Assembly: GCF_038397735.1 (NCBI RefSeq)
Contig: NZ_CP151635.1
Coordinates: 3,410,001-3,474,000, forward strand
Direction of reading: 5' to 3'
DNA from: Microbacterium sp. LWH13-1.2
GTDB taxonomy: Bacteria > Actinomycetota > Actinomycetes > Actinomycetales > Microbacteriaceae
DNA length: 64,000 nt
In this document: in pieces, positions 25,880 to 34,990 of the stretch
Layout: the number at the start of each line of letters is the position of its first letter
Numbering within the stretch: the stretch's first letter is position 1
Notes under the pieces: model-generated
The model's database searches: none
What the model saw: only the letters and a program-made list of their open reading frames with translations
Told to the model about the DNA's origin: nothing
Translations under genes and position numbers: made by a program

Positions 25880-26505
25880 GCCCCACCGAGACCGGTCGTC
25901 ACTTCTGGCGTGACATCCGCGTGCAGCTTCCGTTCCTCGCGTGGCTCGTCGTGCTGTGGATGCTGCTGTGGGCGCAGTTCACGGTGCTCGCCTTCCTGTC
26001 AGGGCTCGTCGTCGCGGTGTTCGTCACCCGCGTCTTCCGACTGCCGACGGTCGAGCTCTCCGGGCGCATCAACGTCTGGTACGCCGCGCTCCTTGTCGTG
26101 CAGTTCCTGTTCGCGGTGCTGCGGGGAGCGCTCGCGGTGACCGTGCAGGTGTTCGACTTCCGGCGTCAGCCCGGGGCCGCGATCATCGCCGTGCCGCTGA
26201 AGTACGCGGACGACCTCATGATGACCCATGTGTCGGTCGTGTCGTCGCTCGTTCCCGGGTCTCTCGTCGTCGAAGCCGATCGCGACCGTCAGGTGCTGTA
26301 TCTGCACGTGATCGGCGTGCGCAGCCTGGCCGACGTCGAGAAGCAGCGGGAGGGCGTGCTCCGCTGGGAGCGACGGGTCGTGCGTGCGCTCGGCGCCCCC
26401 GAGCAGTACCGTGCCCTCAAGGCCGACGCGCGCGCGGCCCGTGCCGCCTCGGCCGGCGGTTCCATCGGCTCGGCCGGTGGCGCGAAGAAGGGCGGTGCCC
26501 GATGA
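25876..26505 (+). CDS. mrpE: Na+/H+ antiporter subunit E (MrpE/MnhE)
   Basis: A 209-residue membrane-anchored subunit with two N-terminal helices followed by a cytoplasmic domain (AIIAVPLKYADDLMMTHVSV, SLVPGSLVVEADRDRQVLYLHVI) diagnostic of MrpE. The C-terminal 30 residues are an Ala/Gly/Ser-rich tail. It overlaps both neighbours by 4 bases. Confidence 0.95.
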   Translation: MSPTETGRHFWRDIRVQLPFLAWLVVLWMLLWAQFTVLAFLSGLVVAVFVTRVFRLPTVELSGRINVWYAALLVVQFLFAVLRGALAVTVQVFDFRRQPGAAIIAVPLKYADDLMMTHVSVVSSLVPGSLVVEADRDRQVLYLHVIGVRSLADVEKQREGVLRWERRVVRALGAPEQYRALKADARAARAASAGGSIGSAGGAKKGGAR

Positions 26506-26771
26506 ACATCCTCCTGCTGGCGATCATGGTCGTGTTCGGCCTCGCGGCCATCCTGACGATCATCCGGATCGTGCGCGGCCCGTCGATCCTCGACCGTGCG
26601 GTCGCCTCCGACGTGCTGCTCACCGAGGTCATGTGCGTGCTCGGCGCCGAGATGGCGATCAACGGGCACACCCGCAACATCCCCGTGCTGCTCATCATCG
26701 CCGCGGTGGGCGTCTTCGGCTCGATCTCGGTCGCCCGGTTCGTCGCCAGAAGGGACAACACGACGCCATGA
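26502..26771 (+). CDS. mrpF: Na+/H+ antiporter subunit F (MrpF/MnhF)
   Basis: An 89-residue, three-helix subunit. The conserved charged stretch RIVRGPSILDRAVASDVLL is the MrpF hallmark, with the Asp important for activity in studied homologues. Overlaps neighbours at both ends (ATGA), so its dosage is tied to the rest of the complex. Confidence 0.96.
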   Translation: MNILLLAIMVVFGLAAILTIIRIVRGPSILDRAVASDVLLTEVMCVLGAEMAINGHTRNIPVLLIIAAVGVFGSISVARFVARRDNTTP

Positions 26772-27157
26772 ACGTATTCGGCCTCAGCATCCCCGACGGC
26801 GTCATCGACGTCGCCGTGCTCGTGCTGATCCTGCTCGGTGCCCTGCTCTGCCTCTCGGCCGCCGTCGGACTGCTGCGCTTCCGCGACGTGCCGTCTCGAC
26901 TGCACGCCGCCACCAAGCCCCAGGTGCTGGGGCTCATCCTGATCTGTCTCGCGATCGCGCTGTCGCTGCGCACGGTGGGCGGGATCCTCGTCGGTCTCGC
27001 CCTCGTCGCCCCGATCGTGCTCATGCAGTTCGCCACCGCTCCGTTGTCCGCGCATATCGTGGGACGGCAGGCCTATCGCAACGGCACGACCGACGAGCGC
27101 AGCCTCGTCGTCGACGAGCTCGCGGAATCGAAACAGACTCCTCCCGGCGCAGGCTGA
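26768..27157 (+). CDS. mrpG: Na+/H+ antiporter subunit G (MrpG/MnhG)
   Basis: A 129-residue three-helix subunit with the MrpG signature VGLLRFRDVPSRLHAATKPQ. The soluble C-terminus is about 35 residues. It closes the antiporter operon (A/B, C, D, E, F, G), which extrudes Na+ or other monovalent cations in exchange for protons and supports alkali and salt tolerance. The DUF2510 gene starts 20 bases later and may be on the same transcript. Confidence 0.95.
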   Translation: MNVFGLSIPDGVIDVAVLVLILLGALLCLSAAVGLLRFRDVPSRLHAATKPQVLGLILICLAIALSLRTVGGILVGLALVAPIVLMQFATAPLSAHIVGRQAYRNGTTDERSLVVDELAESKQTPPGAG

Positions 27158-27177
27158 GGGGGCACAGAGGGGGGACG

Positions 27178-27993
27178 ATGTCAGCACCGCAGGGGTGGTA
27201 CGACGCGGGTACGCCGGGTCTTCAGCGCTGGTGGGACGGGGTGCAGTGGACCGCACACGAGCGAGCGGCGGCACCGGCGACGCTGTCGATGGGCTGGTAC
27301 CCGGTTCCGGGCACGACGGACGTCCGCTGGTGGGACGGCGTGATGTGGACGCCGTACCGCGTCCGCGCCGGCAAGCCGCGGCCCGACTGGCTGGCGGTCG
27401 AGCCGCCGGCCATGGGAGTCGTGCTCGGCATCCTGTTCTTCGTGCTCGGGACGCTGCAGCTGTTCGCGGCGCTGGTGACGCAGAATCCCGGCAACTTCAT
27501 CTTCCCCGCGCTGCTTCTGGCGGTGGCGGTGCTCTGGATCGTCGGCGCCGTGTATTCGCGTGGCGTGCGCAAGCTTCCCGTTCCGCAGTCGGCGCCGATC
27601 GTTGATCCGGTCGTGCAGCCGCTGCCCGGTGAGGTCGACGGGCCCGATGCCGGATGGTATCCGATGACGAGGCAGGTCAGCCGCTGGTGGACGGGTTCCC
27701 GGTGGAGCTGGTACATCGGCACGAGATTCGGTCCTCGACCGGGGCACGCCGGGCCTCGCGGCTATCTCACATCGATGATCGTCGGCTGGTGTGTGGCCGG
27801 GCTCGCAGTCATCGGTGTGATCGTCGCGGTGGTGGGAAGCGTCATGGAGCAGAGCCCCGTCACCGGGTTCATGATCGTGTTCGGCATCATCTTCGCAGTG
27901 CTCTTCGGTGGTCTGGGGGCGTTCGCCCTGCTGCTGACGAGGTCGCGCCGCAATGCTCTCCTCCTTCCGGCGACACCTCCGCCGCTGCGCTGA
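27178..27993 (+). CDS. DUF2510 membrane protein
   Basis: A 271-residue protein with three Trp-rich DUF2510 repeats: about residues 6-25 (GWYDAGTPGLQRWWDGVQWT), 38-59 (GWYPVP..RWWDGVMWTPY) and 159-180 (GWYPMTRQVSRWWTGSRWSW). Two membrane hairpins lie between and after them. These short WW-like repeats are common in actinobacterial membrane proteins and thought to mediate protein contacts; no reaction is known. Position just after mrpG hints at, but does not prove, a link to the antiporter. Confidence 0.88.
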   Translation: MSAPQGWYDAGTPGLQRWWDGVQWTAHERAAAPATLSMGWYPVPGTTDVRWWDGVMWTPYRVRAGKPRPDWLAVEPPAMGVVLGILFFVLGTLQLFAALVTQNPGNFIFPALLLAVAVLWIVGAVYSRGVRKLPVPQSAPIVDPVVQPLPGEVDGPDAGWYPMTRQVSRWWTGSRWSWYIGTRFGPRPGHAGPRGYLTSMIVGWCVAGLAVIGVIVAVVGSVMEQSPVTGFMIVFGIIFAVLFGGLGAFALLLTRSRRNALLLPATPPPLR

Positions 27994-28029
27994 GGCATCG
28001 GCCGACGGCGAAGGCGACGGGGTGCAGGG

Positions 28030-28791
28030 TCAGAGATCGTCGGCGAAGGCCTGGATCAGGCGGGCCGCCGGCTCGGAGTCGCTGATCAGCGTGCCATGCC
28101 CGTGATCGGGGATCACCTGCAGGTCGGCGCCGGGGATCTCGTCGATGATCTCCCGGCACCAGCTCATGGGCGCGAGCGGGTCGTCCTCGCCGCGCAGCAC
28201 GAGCACGGGCTGGTCGATGCGCGCGAACGCCTTCTCGGGCTGGTGCACGATGGTCGCGCGGATCTTGCGGATCAGGTGGGGGCCTCCCCGGAGGTACTCC
28301 CGCGCACCGCGCCAGATCACCAGCGGGCGCTCGCCGACCAGGTCGGTCAGCAGATAGCTCGCCTGTGCGGCGACATTGCGCGCAGCCTTGTTCACCGTGG
28401 GGCCGGCGAGCACGACGCCCTCGACGAGCGAGGGATGCCGGGCCGCGAGCTCCGCCGCGATCTGACTGCCCATCGAATGGCCGATCACGACGACCGGACC
28501 TTCACCGGCGTGACGCAGGTAGGCGGCGACGAGGTCGGCGTGCCGCTCCATGGTGAAGGTGCGTGCGGGCTCGGGAGCTTCGCCGAAACCCGGCAGGTCG
28601 AGTGCGATGACCCGGCCGCGCAGTCGCTGCACCACATCGAGGTAGACACTGCGACCCATGCCGATGCCGTGCAGCAGCAGGAAGGTGTGTGCGCCTTCTC
28701 CGAAGGTCTCCGCGATCAGCGTCGCCCCGGCGTGCTCGAACTCGAGCAGCGTGACGGGTGTGCCCTTCGGGGCGAGATAGCTGGAGACCAC
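28030..28791 (-). CDS. Alpha/beta hydrolase
   Basis: A 253-residue serine hydrolase. The oxyanion motif LLLHGIGMGR, nucleophile elbow GHSMGS (Ser106), acid Asp (LRGEDDPLAP) and catalytic His (IPDHGHGT) are all present. The cap region is helical. No signal peptide, so cytosolic. The GTG at 28791 follows a G-rich ribosome-binding site (ggggg). Substrate is unknown; esterase, lactonase or C-C hydrolase activities all occur in this fold. Confidence 0.9.
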   Translation of the reverse strand: MVSSYLAPKGTPVTLLEFEHAGATLIAETFGEGAHTFLLLHGIGMGRSVYLDVVQRLRGRVIALDLPGFGEAPEPARTFTMERHADLVAAYLRHAGEGPVVVIGHSMGSQIAAELAARHPSLVEGVVLAGPTVNKAARNVAAQASYLLTDLVGERPLVIWRGAREYLRGGPHLIRKIRATIVHQPEKAFARIDQPVLVLRGEDDPLAPMSWCREIIDEIPGADLQVIPDHGHGTLISDSEPAARLIQAFADDL

Positions 28792-28860
28792 CCCCCAACG
28801 CTAACCGAGCGAGGGCAGTGGGACTAACCGAACAGGCGTGCGCCGTATGCCGGTGTGCGA

Positions 28861-28882
28861 CATGACGCGCGTTCGCGTCATG
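28861..28882. promoter_or_regulatory. Inverted repeat upstream of an MFS gene
   Basis: CATGACGCG (28861-28869) and CGCGTCATG (28874-28882) are exact mirror copies separated by 4 bases, ending 12 bases before the start codon. Position suggests a repressor site or an mRNA hairpin sequestering the ribosome-binding region. Confidence 0.5.
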
Positions 28883-28894
28883 CGAGGATGAAGG

Positions 28895-30259
28895 GTGTCT
28901 TCGCCCAGCTCCGATCCCGATCAGATCGAGACAGGGGGCGAGACGTCAGGCCCCGCGAAGGGATTCCTCGCGCGCATCGCAGACGGACTGAGCGACCCGG
29001 TGCTGCGGGCCCTCGTCGCGGCGACCGCCGTCTCGCGGATCGGACGCGGCGTATTCCTCGCGGTCACCGTGCTCTTCTTCACGCAGATCATCGGCCTCTC
29101 ACCCGCGCTCGCGGCGGTGGTGCTCGCGGTGTCGAGCGGATGCGGTGTGGTGGGCTCGCTCCTCGGCGGCTGGCTCGCCGACAGGTGGAGCGCACGACGC
29201 CTCGCATTCGGCTTCGAGATGGCCGGCGGCGTGCTGCTCGCCGCGTATGCGTTCGTCGGCGATTTCGTGTCGGCCCTTCTGCTCGCGAGCCTCTCGGGCT
29301 TCTTCGACTCGCTCGGATACTCGTCCCGATCCGCGATCATCGCGCGAGGATTCGCGCCGGAGAAGAGGGTGCACGCCCGCGCAGTGCTGCGCACCGTCAC
29401 GAACCTCGCGATCGCGGCGGGCTCCGGTTTCGGTGCGATCGCCCTGGCACTCGGCACCCCCGAGGCTTATCGGATCGTCATCGCCGGTGCGGGTGCCGTC
29501 TGCGCACTCGGCTCGCTCTCGCTGCTCCGGCTGACGTCGGCGGTCGACGCTCCTGCGCGCAGTCGAGTCACTGATCACTTCACCGAGACCGGATCCATCG
29601 ACACCCGCGCCACGGAGGCGGCATCCGCCGAGCGCAGGGACTGGAACCGCCGCTCGCCGTGGCGCGACCCCCGATACCTGCTGCTGAGTGCGCTCTCGGC
29701 GATCTTCGGCATGCAGTTCGGGGTGGCGGAACTCGGGGTGCCGTTGTGGATCAGCGAGTACACGAATGCGCCGGATGCCACGTTCGCGATGCTCCTGATC
29801 GTCAACACCGCGCTGGTCGTGCTGTTCCAGGTGCGTGCCTCGCGCGGCACGCACGACGTCCGGGTCGCAGGCAGGGTGACGATGATCGCGGGCTGGCTCA
29901 TGGTCGCCGCCTGCCTGATCTATGCGCTCGCCGCGGGGCTACCGACGTGGGCGGCGATCGTCATCCTCGTCATCGGCATGATCACGCACACGTTCGCCGA
30001 GATCCTGTCGCAGGCCGGGGCCTGGGGACTCAGCTTCGAGCTCGCCGATCCCGTACGGGCCGGCGCCTATCAGGGCGTGTTCGGCATGGGCTTCTCGCTC
30101 GGAGCCCTTGCGTCGCCGATCGTCGTGAACGCCACGGCGATCACCTTCGGCTTCGCCGGATGGGCGATGCTGGCGGCGATCTTCCTCGCCGCCGCGGTCG
30201 GTATCTGGGCGATCGCGCGCCGCGCCGCCGCATCCGGGCCGACGTCGGCACCTGCCTGA
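28895..30259 (+). CDS. MFS transporter
   Basis: A 454-residue major facilitator protein with 12 predicted helices after an acidic N-terminal tail of about 35 residues. Landmarks include VSRIGRGVFLAVTVLFFTQI and the loop GGWLADRWSARRLAFGFE. The GTG at 28895 is preceded by GAGGATGAAGG. It stands alone between oppositely oriented genes. It resembles MdtH/SotB-like efflux proteins of Actinobacteria; substrate unknown. Confidence 0.85.
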   Translation: MSSPSSDPDQIETGGETSGPAKGFLARIADGLSDPVLRALVAATAVSRIGRGVFLAVTVLFFTQIIGLSPALAAVVLAVSSGCGVVGSLLGGWLADRWSARRLAFGFEMAGGVLLAAYAFVGDFVSALLLASLSGFFDSLGYSSRSAIIARGFAPEKRVHARAVLRTVTNLAIAAGSGFGAIALALGTPEAYRIVIAGAGAVCALGSLSLLRLTSAVDAPARSRVTDHFTETGSIDTRATEAASAERRDWNRRSPWRDPRYLLLSALSAIFGMQFGVAELGVPLWISEYTNAPDATFAMLLIVNTALVVLFQVRASRGTHDVRVAGRVTMIAGWLMVAACLIYALAAGLPTWAAIVILVIGMITHTFAEILSQAGAWGLSFELADPVRAGAYQGVFGMGFSLGALASPIVVNATAITFGFAGWAMLAAIFLAAAVGIWAIARRAAASGPTSAPA

Positions 30260-30278
30260 GAGTGCGGTCGAGGCGCGC

Positions 30279-32939
30279 CTATCCCGCCGGGATCAGAACG
30301 AGCGTGTGCCGGGCCGCTGCGTCCACCGCCTTCTCCGAGAAGGCCCAGGGCTTCTGCACGCCGGCCGCCCAGTCGGCGGTCTGATCGATGTAGTGCTCGT
30401 CGAACGCGTGACCCGAGGCTCCCGTGAGATGGATCCAGGTCGAGGAGTCGAAGTCCGACAGGTCGATCACCATCCGCATCGAGGGAACCGTGGTCGTCGC
30501 ATACGACGTGCCGAGCTCCCACCCCGTCGCGTTGACCACCGATGCACCGCCGCTCACGGCGAACGGTCCGCGGTTGAAGAGCATCTCGATCGGAGCGATG
30601 CCCGACGAGCCGAGAGTGTCGCTCGTCAGGGTGATGGCGTGCAGATCGCCCCACCTCCAGGCGCTGACCGCGGTGCCCTGCAGGGCGGAGAGTTCGTCGT
30701 ATGCCTCTTCGGCCGACAGCGCGAGCATTTCGTCCATGCTCGTGACGTCGAGGGCCGGGTTGGTCCAGAGCGGATCGGCGGGGTCGTCGAGCAGGTCGGC
30801 GACCACCGTGAACAGACGCCCCTGCCCGTCGATCGGCAGGGGCTGGTCGCGCTCGGCGAACAGATTCTGCACGAGGTTCGACCAGAGGACGTTCGCGTAT
30901 GCGGCGGCAGCGGAGGATGCCTCGTTCTGGGCATCCCACGATCGCAGCAGGTCGACCGCATCCGCTGTTCCCGCCCCCTTCACCTCGACGTCGCCCATCG
31001 CGGATGCCAGGCGCTTGCCGATCCACATCTCGCTGTCCATCTGGATCTCGCGCATGTCCTCGGCGGTGAGCGGCCCGGCAGCGGCCCGTCGTTCGATCAG
31101 GTGCGCGATGCGTGCCGCGCGGTAGCCGTAGTCCCAGTCCCGCGAGAGGAAGTACGGGTAGTCGTCGGTGACGATCGCGTTGTTCGCGGTCACGATGTAC
31201 CCCGAGGCGGGGTTGTACGACACCGGCAGCTCTTCGAAGGGGATGAACCCGGACCAGTCGTAGCTGCTGTCCCATCCGGGCTGCGGCATCCATCCGTCTC
31301 CCGCACCGCGGATCGGCAGGCGTCCGGGCGTCTGGTACCCGATGTTCCCCTCGGTGTCGGCATAGATGAGGTTCTGGGCAGGAACATCGAACAGTGAAGC
31401 GGCGTGACGGAACTCCTCGAAGTCCTGCGCGGTCGAGAGGGCGAAGATCGCGGTCGCCGCGGTGCCGGGATCCAGCGCCGTCCACCGCAGGCTGACGGCG
31501 TACTCGGAGCCGCCGCCTGTCGGTGCCTGTCCCACTGCTCCGCCCGCCGCGAGACCAGGCTCGGGATCGTCGGCGATGGTCGTGAAATCCTCGGTCAGTC
31601 CCGAGATGATCGGGCCGTGCACCGTCGAGCGGATGGTCAGCTCGATGTCGTCGCCACCGGCGACCTTGATGGTCTCGGTGCTCTCCTCGAGTGGCACGAG
31701 AGCGCCGTCGCGCCAGTACTGGTCGCCCTCGATCCGCTCGATGTACAGGTCGGTGACGTCGGTGGTCAGGTTCGTGAACCCCCACGCGACCTGCTGGTTG
31801 TGGCCGATCACGATGCCGGGGAGGCCCGAGAACGAGAAGCCGCCGACATCGAACGGGCACTCGTCTGTGACCTCGCTGCACTTGAGTTGCACCTGGTACC
31901 AGACCGAGGGCAGGGATGCGCCGAGATGCGGGTCGTTCGCGAGCAGGGGCATGCCGGTGGAGGTGAGGTCGCCCGAGACCACCCAGGAGTTCGAGCCGAT
32001 CCCCTCTCCGACGTCGCCGACCAGGATGCTCGCCGCCTCGATCACGTCGGACGCCTCCTGCCACTCGATCGTGGTGGTGGCCTGCTGCAACTCCCCGTCG
32101 TTCTCGTCGTCCTTCTCTTCGGCGGTGAACGCGGCGGGTTCCGCATCCATCCCGAGCGCCGGCACGGTGGAGATCTCCGGGACGATGACGGGATGCTCGT
32201 CGAACGGATAAGCGGGGTAGAGCGCGTCGAGCGTGGCCTGCGTCTCTGCGGCATCCGCGGAACCGGAGGCGAGCTCCGCCGCGAGCAGCGCCCGCTCGGT
32301 CTCGTCCTCGACGTTGCCGCGGAGGTCCCAGGCCATCGCCTTCAGCCAGGCGACGGAATCCGCGGGCTCCCAGGGCTCGGGCGCGTACTCGGGATTCTGT
32401 ATGCCCAGAACGGCATACTCGAGCGACAGCTCGGCACCGGACCGCGATGCGAGGTAGGCGTTGACGCCGTCGGCGTAGGCCTCGTAGTAGCCGCGGGTCA
32501 CGTCGTCCATGGCCTCGACCTCGGCCTCGGCGACGGTGCGCCAGCCCAGGGTGCGCAGGAACGCATCCGTCCCTGCCTGCGACTCCCCGAACATCTCGGC
32601 CACCCGACCCGCCGTGACGTGGCGGCGGAAGTCCATCTCGAAGAAGCGGTCCTGCGCGTGCACGAAGCCCTCGGCGTAGAAGAGGTCGTGCGTCGAGTCG
32701 GCGGTGATCGTGGGGATGCCGCGGTCGTCGCGCTGCACGGTGACCTCGGCCTCCAAGCCGTCGAGGGGCAAGGAGCCGTCGGTCTGGGGGAACGAGCGTT
32801 GGATCGTCCACGTGACGAAGAAGGCGGCGGCGACGGCGATCACGACGATCGCGGCCACGACGAGGAAGGCGATGCGGCCGATGCGCGCACCCAGCGGAGG
32901 GCGCGAAGGGTCGACGATCTCCGGCGAGTCAGTTGTCAT
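30279..32939 (-). CDS. Penicillin acylase family protein (Ntn hydrolase)
   Basis: An 886-residue exported, membrane-tethered amidase. One helix (about 23-45, AFLVVAAIVVIAVAAAFFV) anchors it, then the alpha-chain begins (VQRDDRGIPTITADSTHDLF). The self-processing site is seen as GIG-SNSW with Ser316 as the new N-terminal nucleophile of the beta chain; LLANDPHLGASLPSVWYQV is the conserved segment after it. Family members cleave beta-lactam side chains or N-acyl homoserine lactones; which applies here is unknown. An acidic, less conserved linker (about residues 272-292) precedes the processing site. The ATG at 32939 is chosen because the longer frame would run into a hairpin. Confidence 0.92.
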   Translation of the reverse strand: MTTDSPEIVDPSRPPLGARIGRIAFLVVAAIVVIAVAAAFFVTWTIQRSFPQTDGSLPLDGLEAEVTVQRDDRGIPTITADSTHDLFYAEGFVHAQDRFFEMDFRRHVTAGRVAEMFGESQAGTDAFLRTLGWRTVAEAEVEAMDDVTRGYYEAYADGVNAYLASRSGAELSLEYAVLGIQNPEYAPEPWEPADSVAWLKAMAWDLRGNVEDETERALLAAELASGSADAAETQATLDALYPAYPFDEHPVIVPEISTVPALGMDAEPAAFTAEEKDDENDGELQQATTTIEWQEASDVIEAASILVGDVGEGIGSNSWVVSGDLTSTGMPLLANDPHLGASLPSVWYQVQLKCSEVTDECPFDVGGFSFSGLPGIVIGHNQQVAWGFTNLTTDVTDLYIERIEGDQYWRDGALVPLEESTETIKVAGGDDIELTIRSTVHGPIISGLTEDFTTIADDPEPGLAAGGAVGQAPTGGGSEYAVSLRWTALDPGTAATAIFALSTAQDFEEFRHAASLFDVPAQNLIYADTEGNIGYQTPGRLPIRGAGDGWMPQPGWDSSYDWSGFIPFEELPVSYNPASGYIVTANNAIVTDDYPYFLSRDWDYGYRAARIAHLIERRAAAGPLTAEDMREIQMDSEMWIGKRLASAMGDVEVKGAGTADAVDLLRSWDAQNEASSAAAAYANVLWSNLVQNLFAERDQPLPIDGQGRLFTVVADLLDDPADPLWTNPALDVTSMDEMLALSAEEAYDELSALQGTAVSAWRWGDLHAITLTSDTLGSSGIAPIEMLFNRGPFAVSGGASVVNATGWELGTSYATTTVPSMRMVIDLSDFDSSTWIHLTGASGHAFDEHYIDQTADWAAGVQKPWAFSEKAVDAAARHTLVLIPAG

Positions 32940-32988
32940 CTTCGAGAACTCTTTCGGGAAGGCAGGGTGGGACTCAGTCCCAGAGAGC

Positions 32989-33019
32989 CCCAGAGTGCGT
33001 CCCAAGGACGCACTCTGGG
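32989..33019. terminator. Strong hairpin between YhgE-like and penicillin acylase genes
   Basis: CCCAGAGTGCGTCC (32989-33002) pairs exactly with GGACGCACTCTGGG (33006-33019) around a 3-nt loop. It lies between two genes read right to left and probably ends the TetR/YhgE operon transcript; a smaller dyad GGGACTCAGTCCC (32969-32981) follows. No T-run, so it could also be a protein-binding site for the acylase promoter. Confidence 0.55.
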
Positions 33020-33070
33020 AATACTACCCACAACGTTCGGGATCCGGGGCCCGTTCTCGTGCGACTGCGC

Positions 33071-34990
33071 TCAGCCGATGAGGCTCGGCTGCAGATCGCG
33101 CAGCGTGCGCCGGTGCGTCATCCGCGTCACGCCGATCGCCGCCAGCAGCAGCGCGCCGACCAGCCAGATGCCCAGCACCACGAGGTCCCAGCCGGCTCTG
33201 CCCAGGTTGCCTCCGTACATGAGCTGCCGCATCGCGTCGACGACGTAGCCGAGCGGGAGCACGTGGTGGAGGGCGGCGAGAGGTGCGGGCAAGGTCTGCC
33301 ACGGGAAGGTTCCGCCGGCGGTGACGAGCTGCAGCACCATGAGCACGAGCCCCAGGAACTGCCCGACCGAACCGAGCCAGACGTTGAGCGCCAGGATGAT
33401 CGCGGCGAATGTCGCCGACGCGAAGATCATGACCCCGAGCGTGCCGATGGGGTTGTTGAACGTGAAGCCGAGGGTGATCGCGAGGATCCCCATGAGGCCG
33501 AGCATCTGCACCGCGCCCAGCATGGCCGGGGTCAGCCAGCCCGCGAGCGTGACGCGGACAGGGGAGTGCAGGGCGGTGATCGCTCGACGAGAGATCGGCT
33601 TGACGATGAGGAACAGCGCGTAGATGCCGATCCAGGCCGAGAGCGCGGCGAAGAAGGGAGCGAGGCCTGCGCCGTAGTCCTCGGCGGATGCGACCTTGTC
33701 GCTCGACACCTTCACCGGGTCGGCGATGGTGTCGGCCTGCTGGGTGCGCAGTTCGGGGGTCGACACGGGGATCTGCTCGACCCCGTCGGCCAGCCCGTCG
33801 CGCAGCTCGGCCGTGCCCGAAGCGAGGGTGCTGAGTCCATCGCGCAGCTGCGCGGCACCGTCGTTCGCCGCTGCCGCGCCCGTGGCGACGGTCTGAGCGC
33901 CGCTCGCGACGGTCTGCGCGCCGGTGGAGAGCGTCTGCGTGCCGCTGGCGAGCTGCGAGGCGCCGGATGCCACCGATTCGGCTCCGGCGGCGAGCTGGTC
34001 GACCTTGTCGACCGCGTTCTGCACGGTCGAGTTGCCCTCCTGCAGTCGGGTCCCGAGCGGATCGAGGGTCGCAAGGACCCGATCGATCTGCTCCTGCGTC
34101 AGGCCCTGATCGGTGAGCACCGCCGCGATGTCCTGGCGGGCCTGGGGCAGAGCATCCGTCGCCTGCTGCACAGCCGACCCCGCGCGGTCGGCGACGTCGG
34201 CCAGCTGCCGGTTGCCGTCACTGACCTGCTGAGCCCCCGACGCCAGAGTCGCCGCGCCACCGGCGAGCTGAGCCGCGCCGTCGGCCAGATTCGACGTGCC
34301 GCCCGCGAGCTGAGACGTGCCGGCAGCGAGCTGCGATGTTCCGTCGGCGAGTGTGGCGCTGCCGGTCGCCGCGGTGTTCGCGCCGTCGGTGAGCTGATTC
34401 GCGCCGTCGACGGCGGTGACGAGGTTGTCGCGCACATCGCTGAGCCCGGTGAGCAGCCGCTCGGCCGCCTCGCTGCCGACCATCTCGGCGACGGAGCTGC
34501 GGATCTTCTCGACAGCCTGCGTGCCCATCGACGACGCCAGATAGTTGTTGGCGTCGTTGGTCTCGAGCTCGATGCGCGCCTGGTGAGGGTCGTCGCCCGA
34601 GGCGGAGGTCAGTGCGGCCGAGAAGTCGGTGGGGATCGTGACAGTGAAGTCGACGGTGCCCTCGCGGAGGGCATCCGCCGCCTCGTCGGCCGACATGCGC
34701 TGCCAGTCGAACGCGTTGCCCTCGATGAGGTTCTCGGCGACGTCCTCGCCGTAGTTGACGGTCTCGCCGGTCGGAGCATCCGTTCCCGTGGTGGGCGTCG
34801 CCGCGCCCTCGTCATCGACCACCAGCGCGACCGGGACATCGGGGAACTTGGCGTAGGGGTCCTGGTTCGCCCAGAGGTAGAGACCGCCGTAGAGGATCGG
34901 CACGCACACGAGCGCGATCAGGGCGATGATGCCCATCTTGCTCGCGGTGAGGCGCCGCAGCTCGGCGGCGATCATGGAGGGAACCTTCAT
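33071..34990 (-). CDS. YhgE/Pip-family membrane protein (ABC-2 permease fold)
   Basis: A 639-residue membrane protein. One N-terminal helix (LIALVCVPILYGGLYLWAN) and five near the C-terminus bracket a large extracytoplasmic domain. Residues about 195-390 carry many seven-residue repeats of the type LADGTSQLAAG and LASGTQTL, predicting a long helical stalk. This architecture is shared by YhgE (mycobacterial MmpL-accessory-like and phage-infection proteins) and type VII EsaA. It is translationally coupled (ATGA) to an ABC-like pseudo-ATPase and a TetR regulator, so the three probably form a regulated export or stress system. Function unknown. Confidence 0.9.
   Translation of the reverse strand: MKVPSMIAAELRRLTASKMGIIALIALVCVPILYGGLYLWANQDPYAKFPDVPVALVVDDEGAATPTTGTDAPTGETVNYGEDVAENLIEGNAFDWQRMSADEAADALREGTVDFTVTIPTDFSAALTSASGDDPHQARIELETNDANNYLASSMGTQAVEKIRSSVAEMVGSEAAERLLTGLSDVRDNLVTAVDGANQLTDGANTAATGSATLADGTSQLAAGTSQLAGGTSNLADGAAQLAGGAATLASGAQQVSDGNRQLADVADRAGSAVQQATDALPQARQDIAAVLTDQGLTQEQIDRVLATLDPLGTRLQEGNSTVQNAVDKVDQLAAGAESVASGASQLASGTQTLSTGAQTVASGAQTVATGAAAANDGAAQLRDGLSTLASGTAELRDGLADGVEQIPVSTPELRTQQADTIADPVKVSSDKVASAEDYGAGLAPFFAALSAWIGIYALFLIVKPISRRAITALHSPVRVTLAGWLTPAMLGAVQMLGLMGILAITLGFTFNNPIGTLGVMIFASATFAAIILALNVWLGSVGQFLGLVLMVLQLVTAGGTFPWQTLPAPLAALHHVLPLGYVVDAMRQLMYGGNLGRAGWDLVVLGIWLVGALLLAAIGVTRMTHRRTLRDLQPSLIG

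Noticed and set aside
30070..32811. A 913-codon minus-strand frame over the penicillin acylase gene
   Set aside because: Out-of-frame shadow of the acylase gene, strongly Arg-rich, no recognisable fold.
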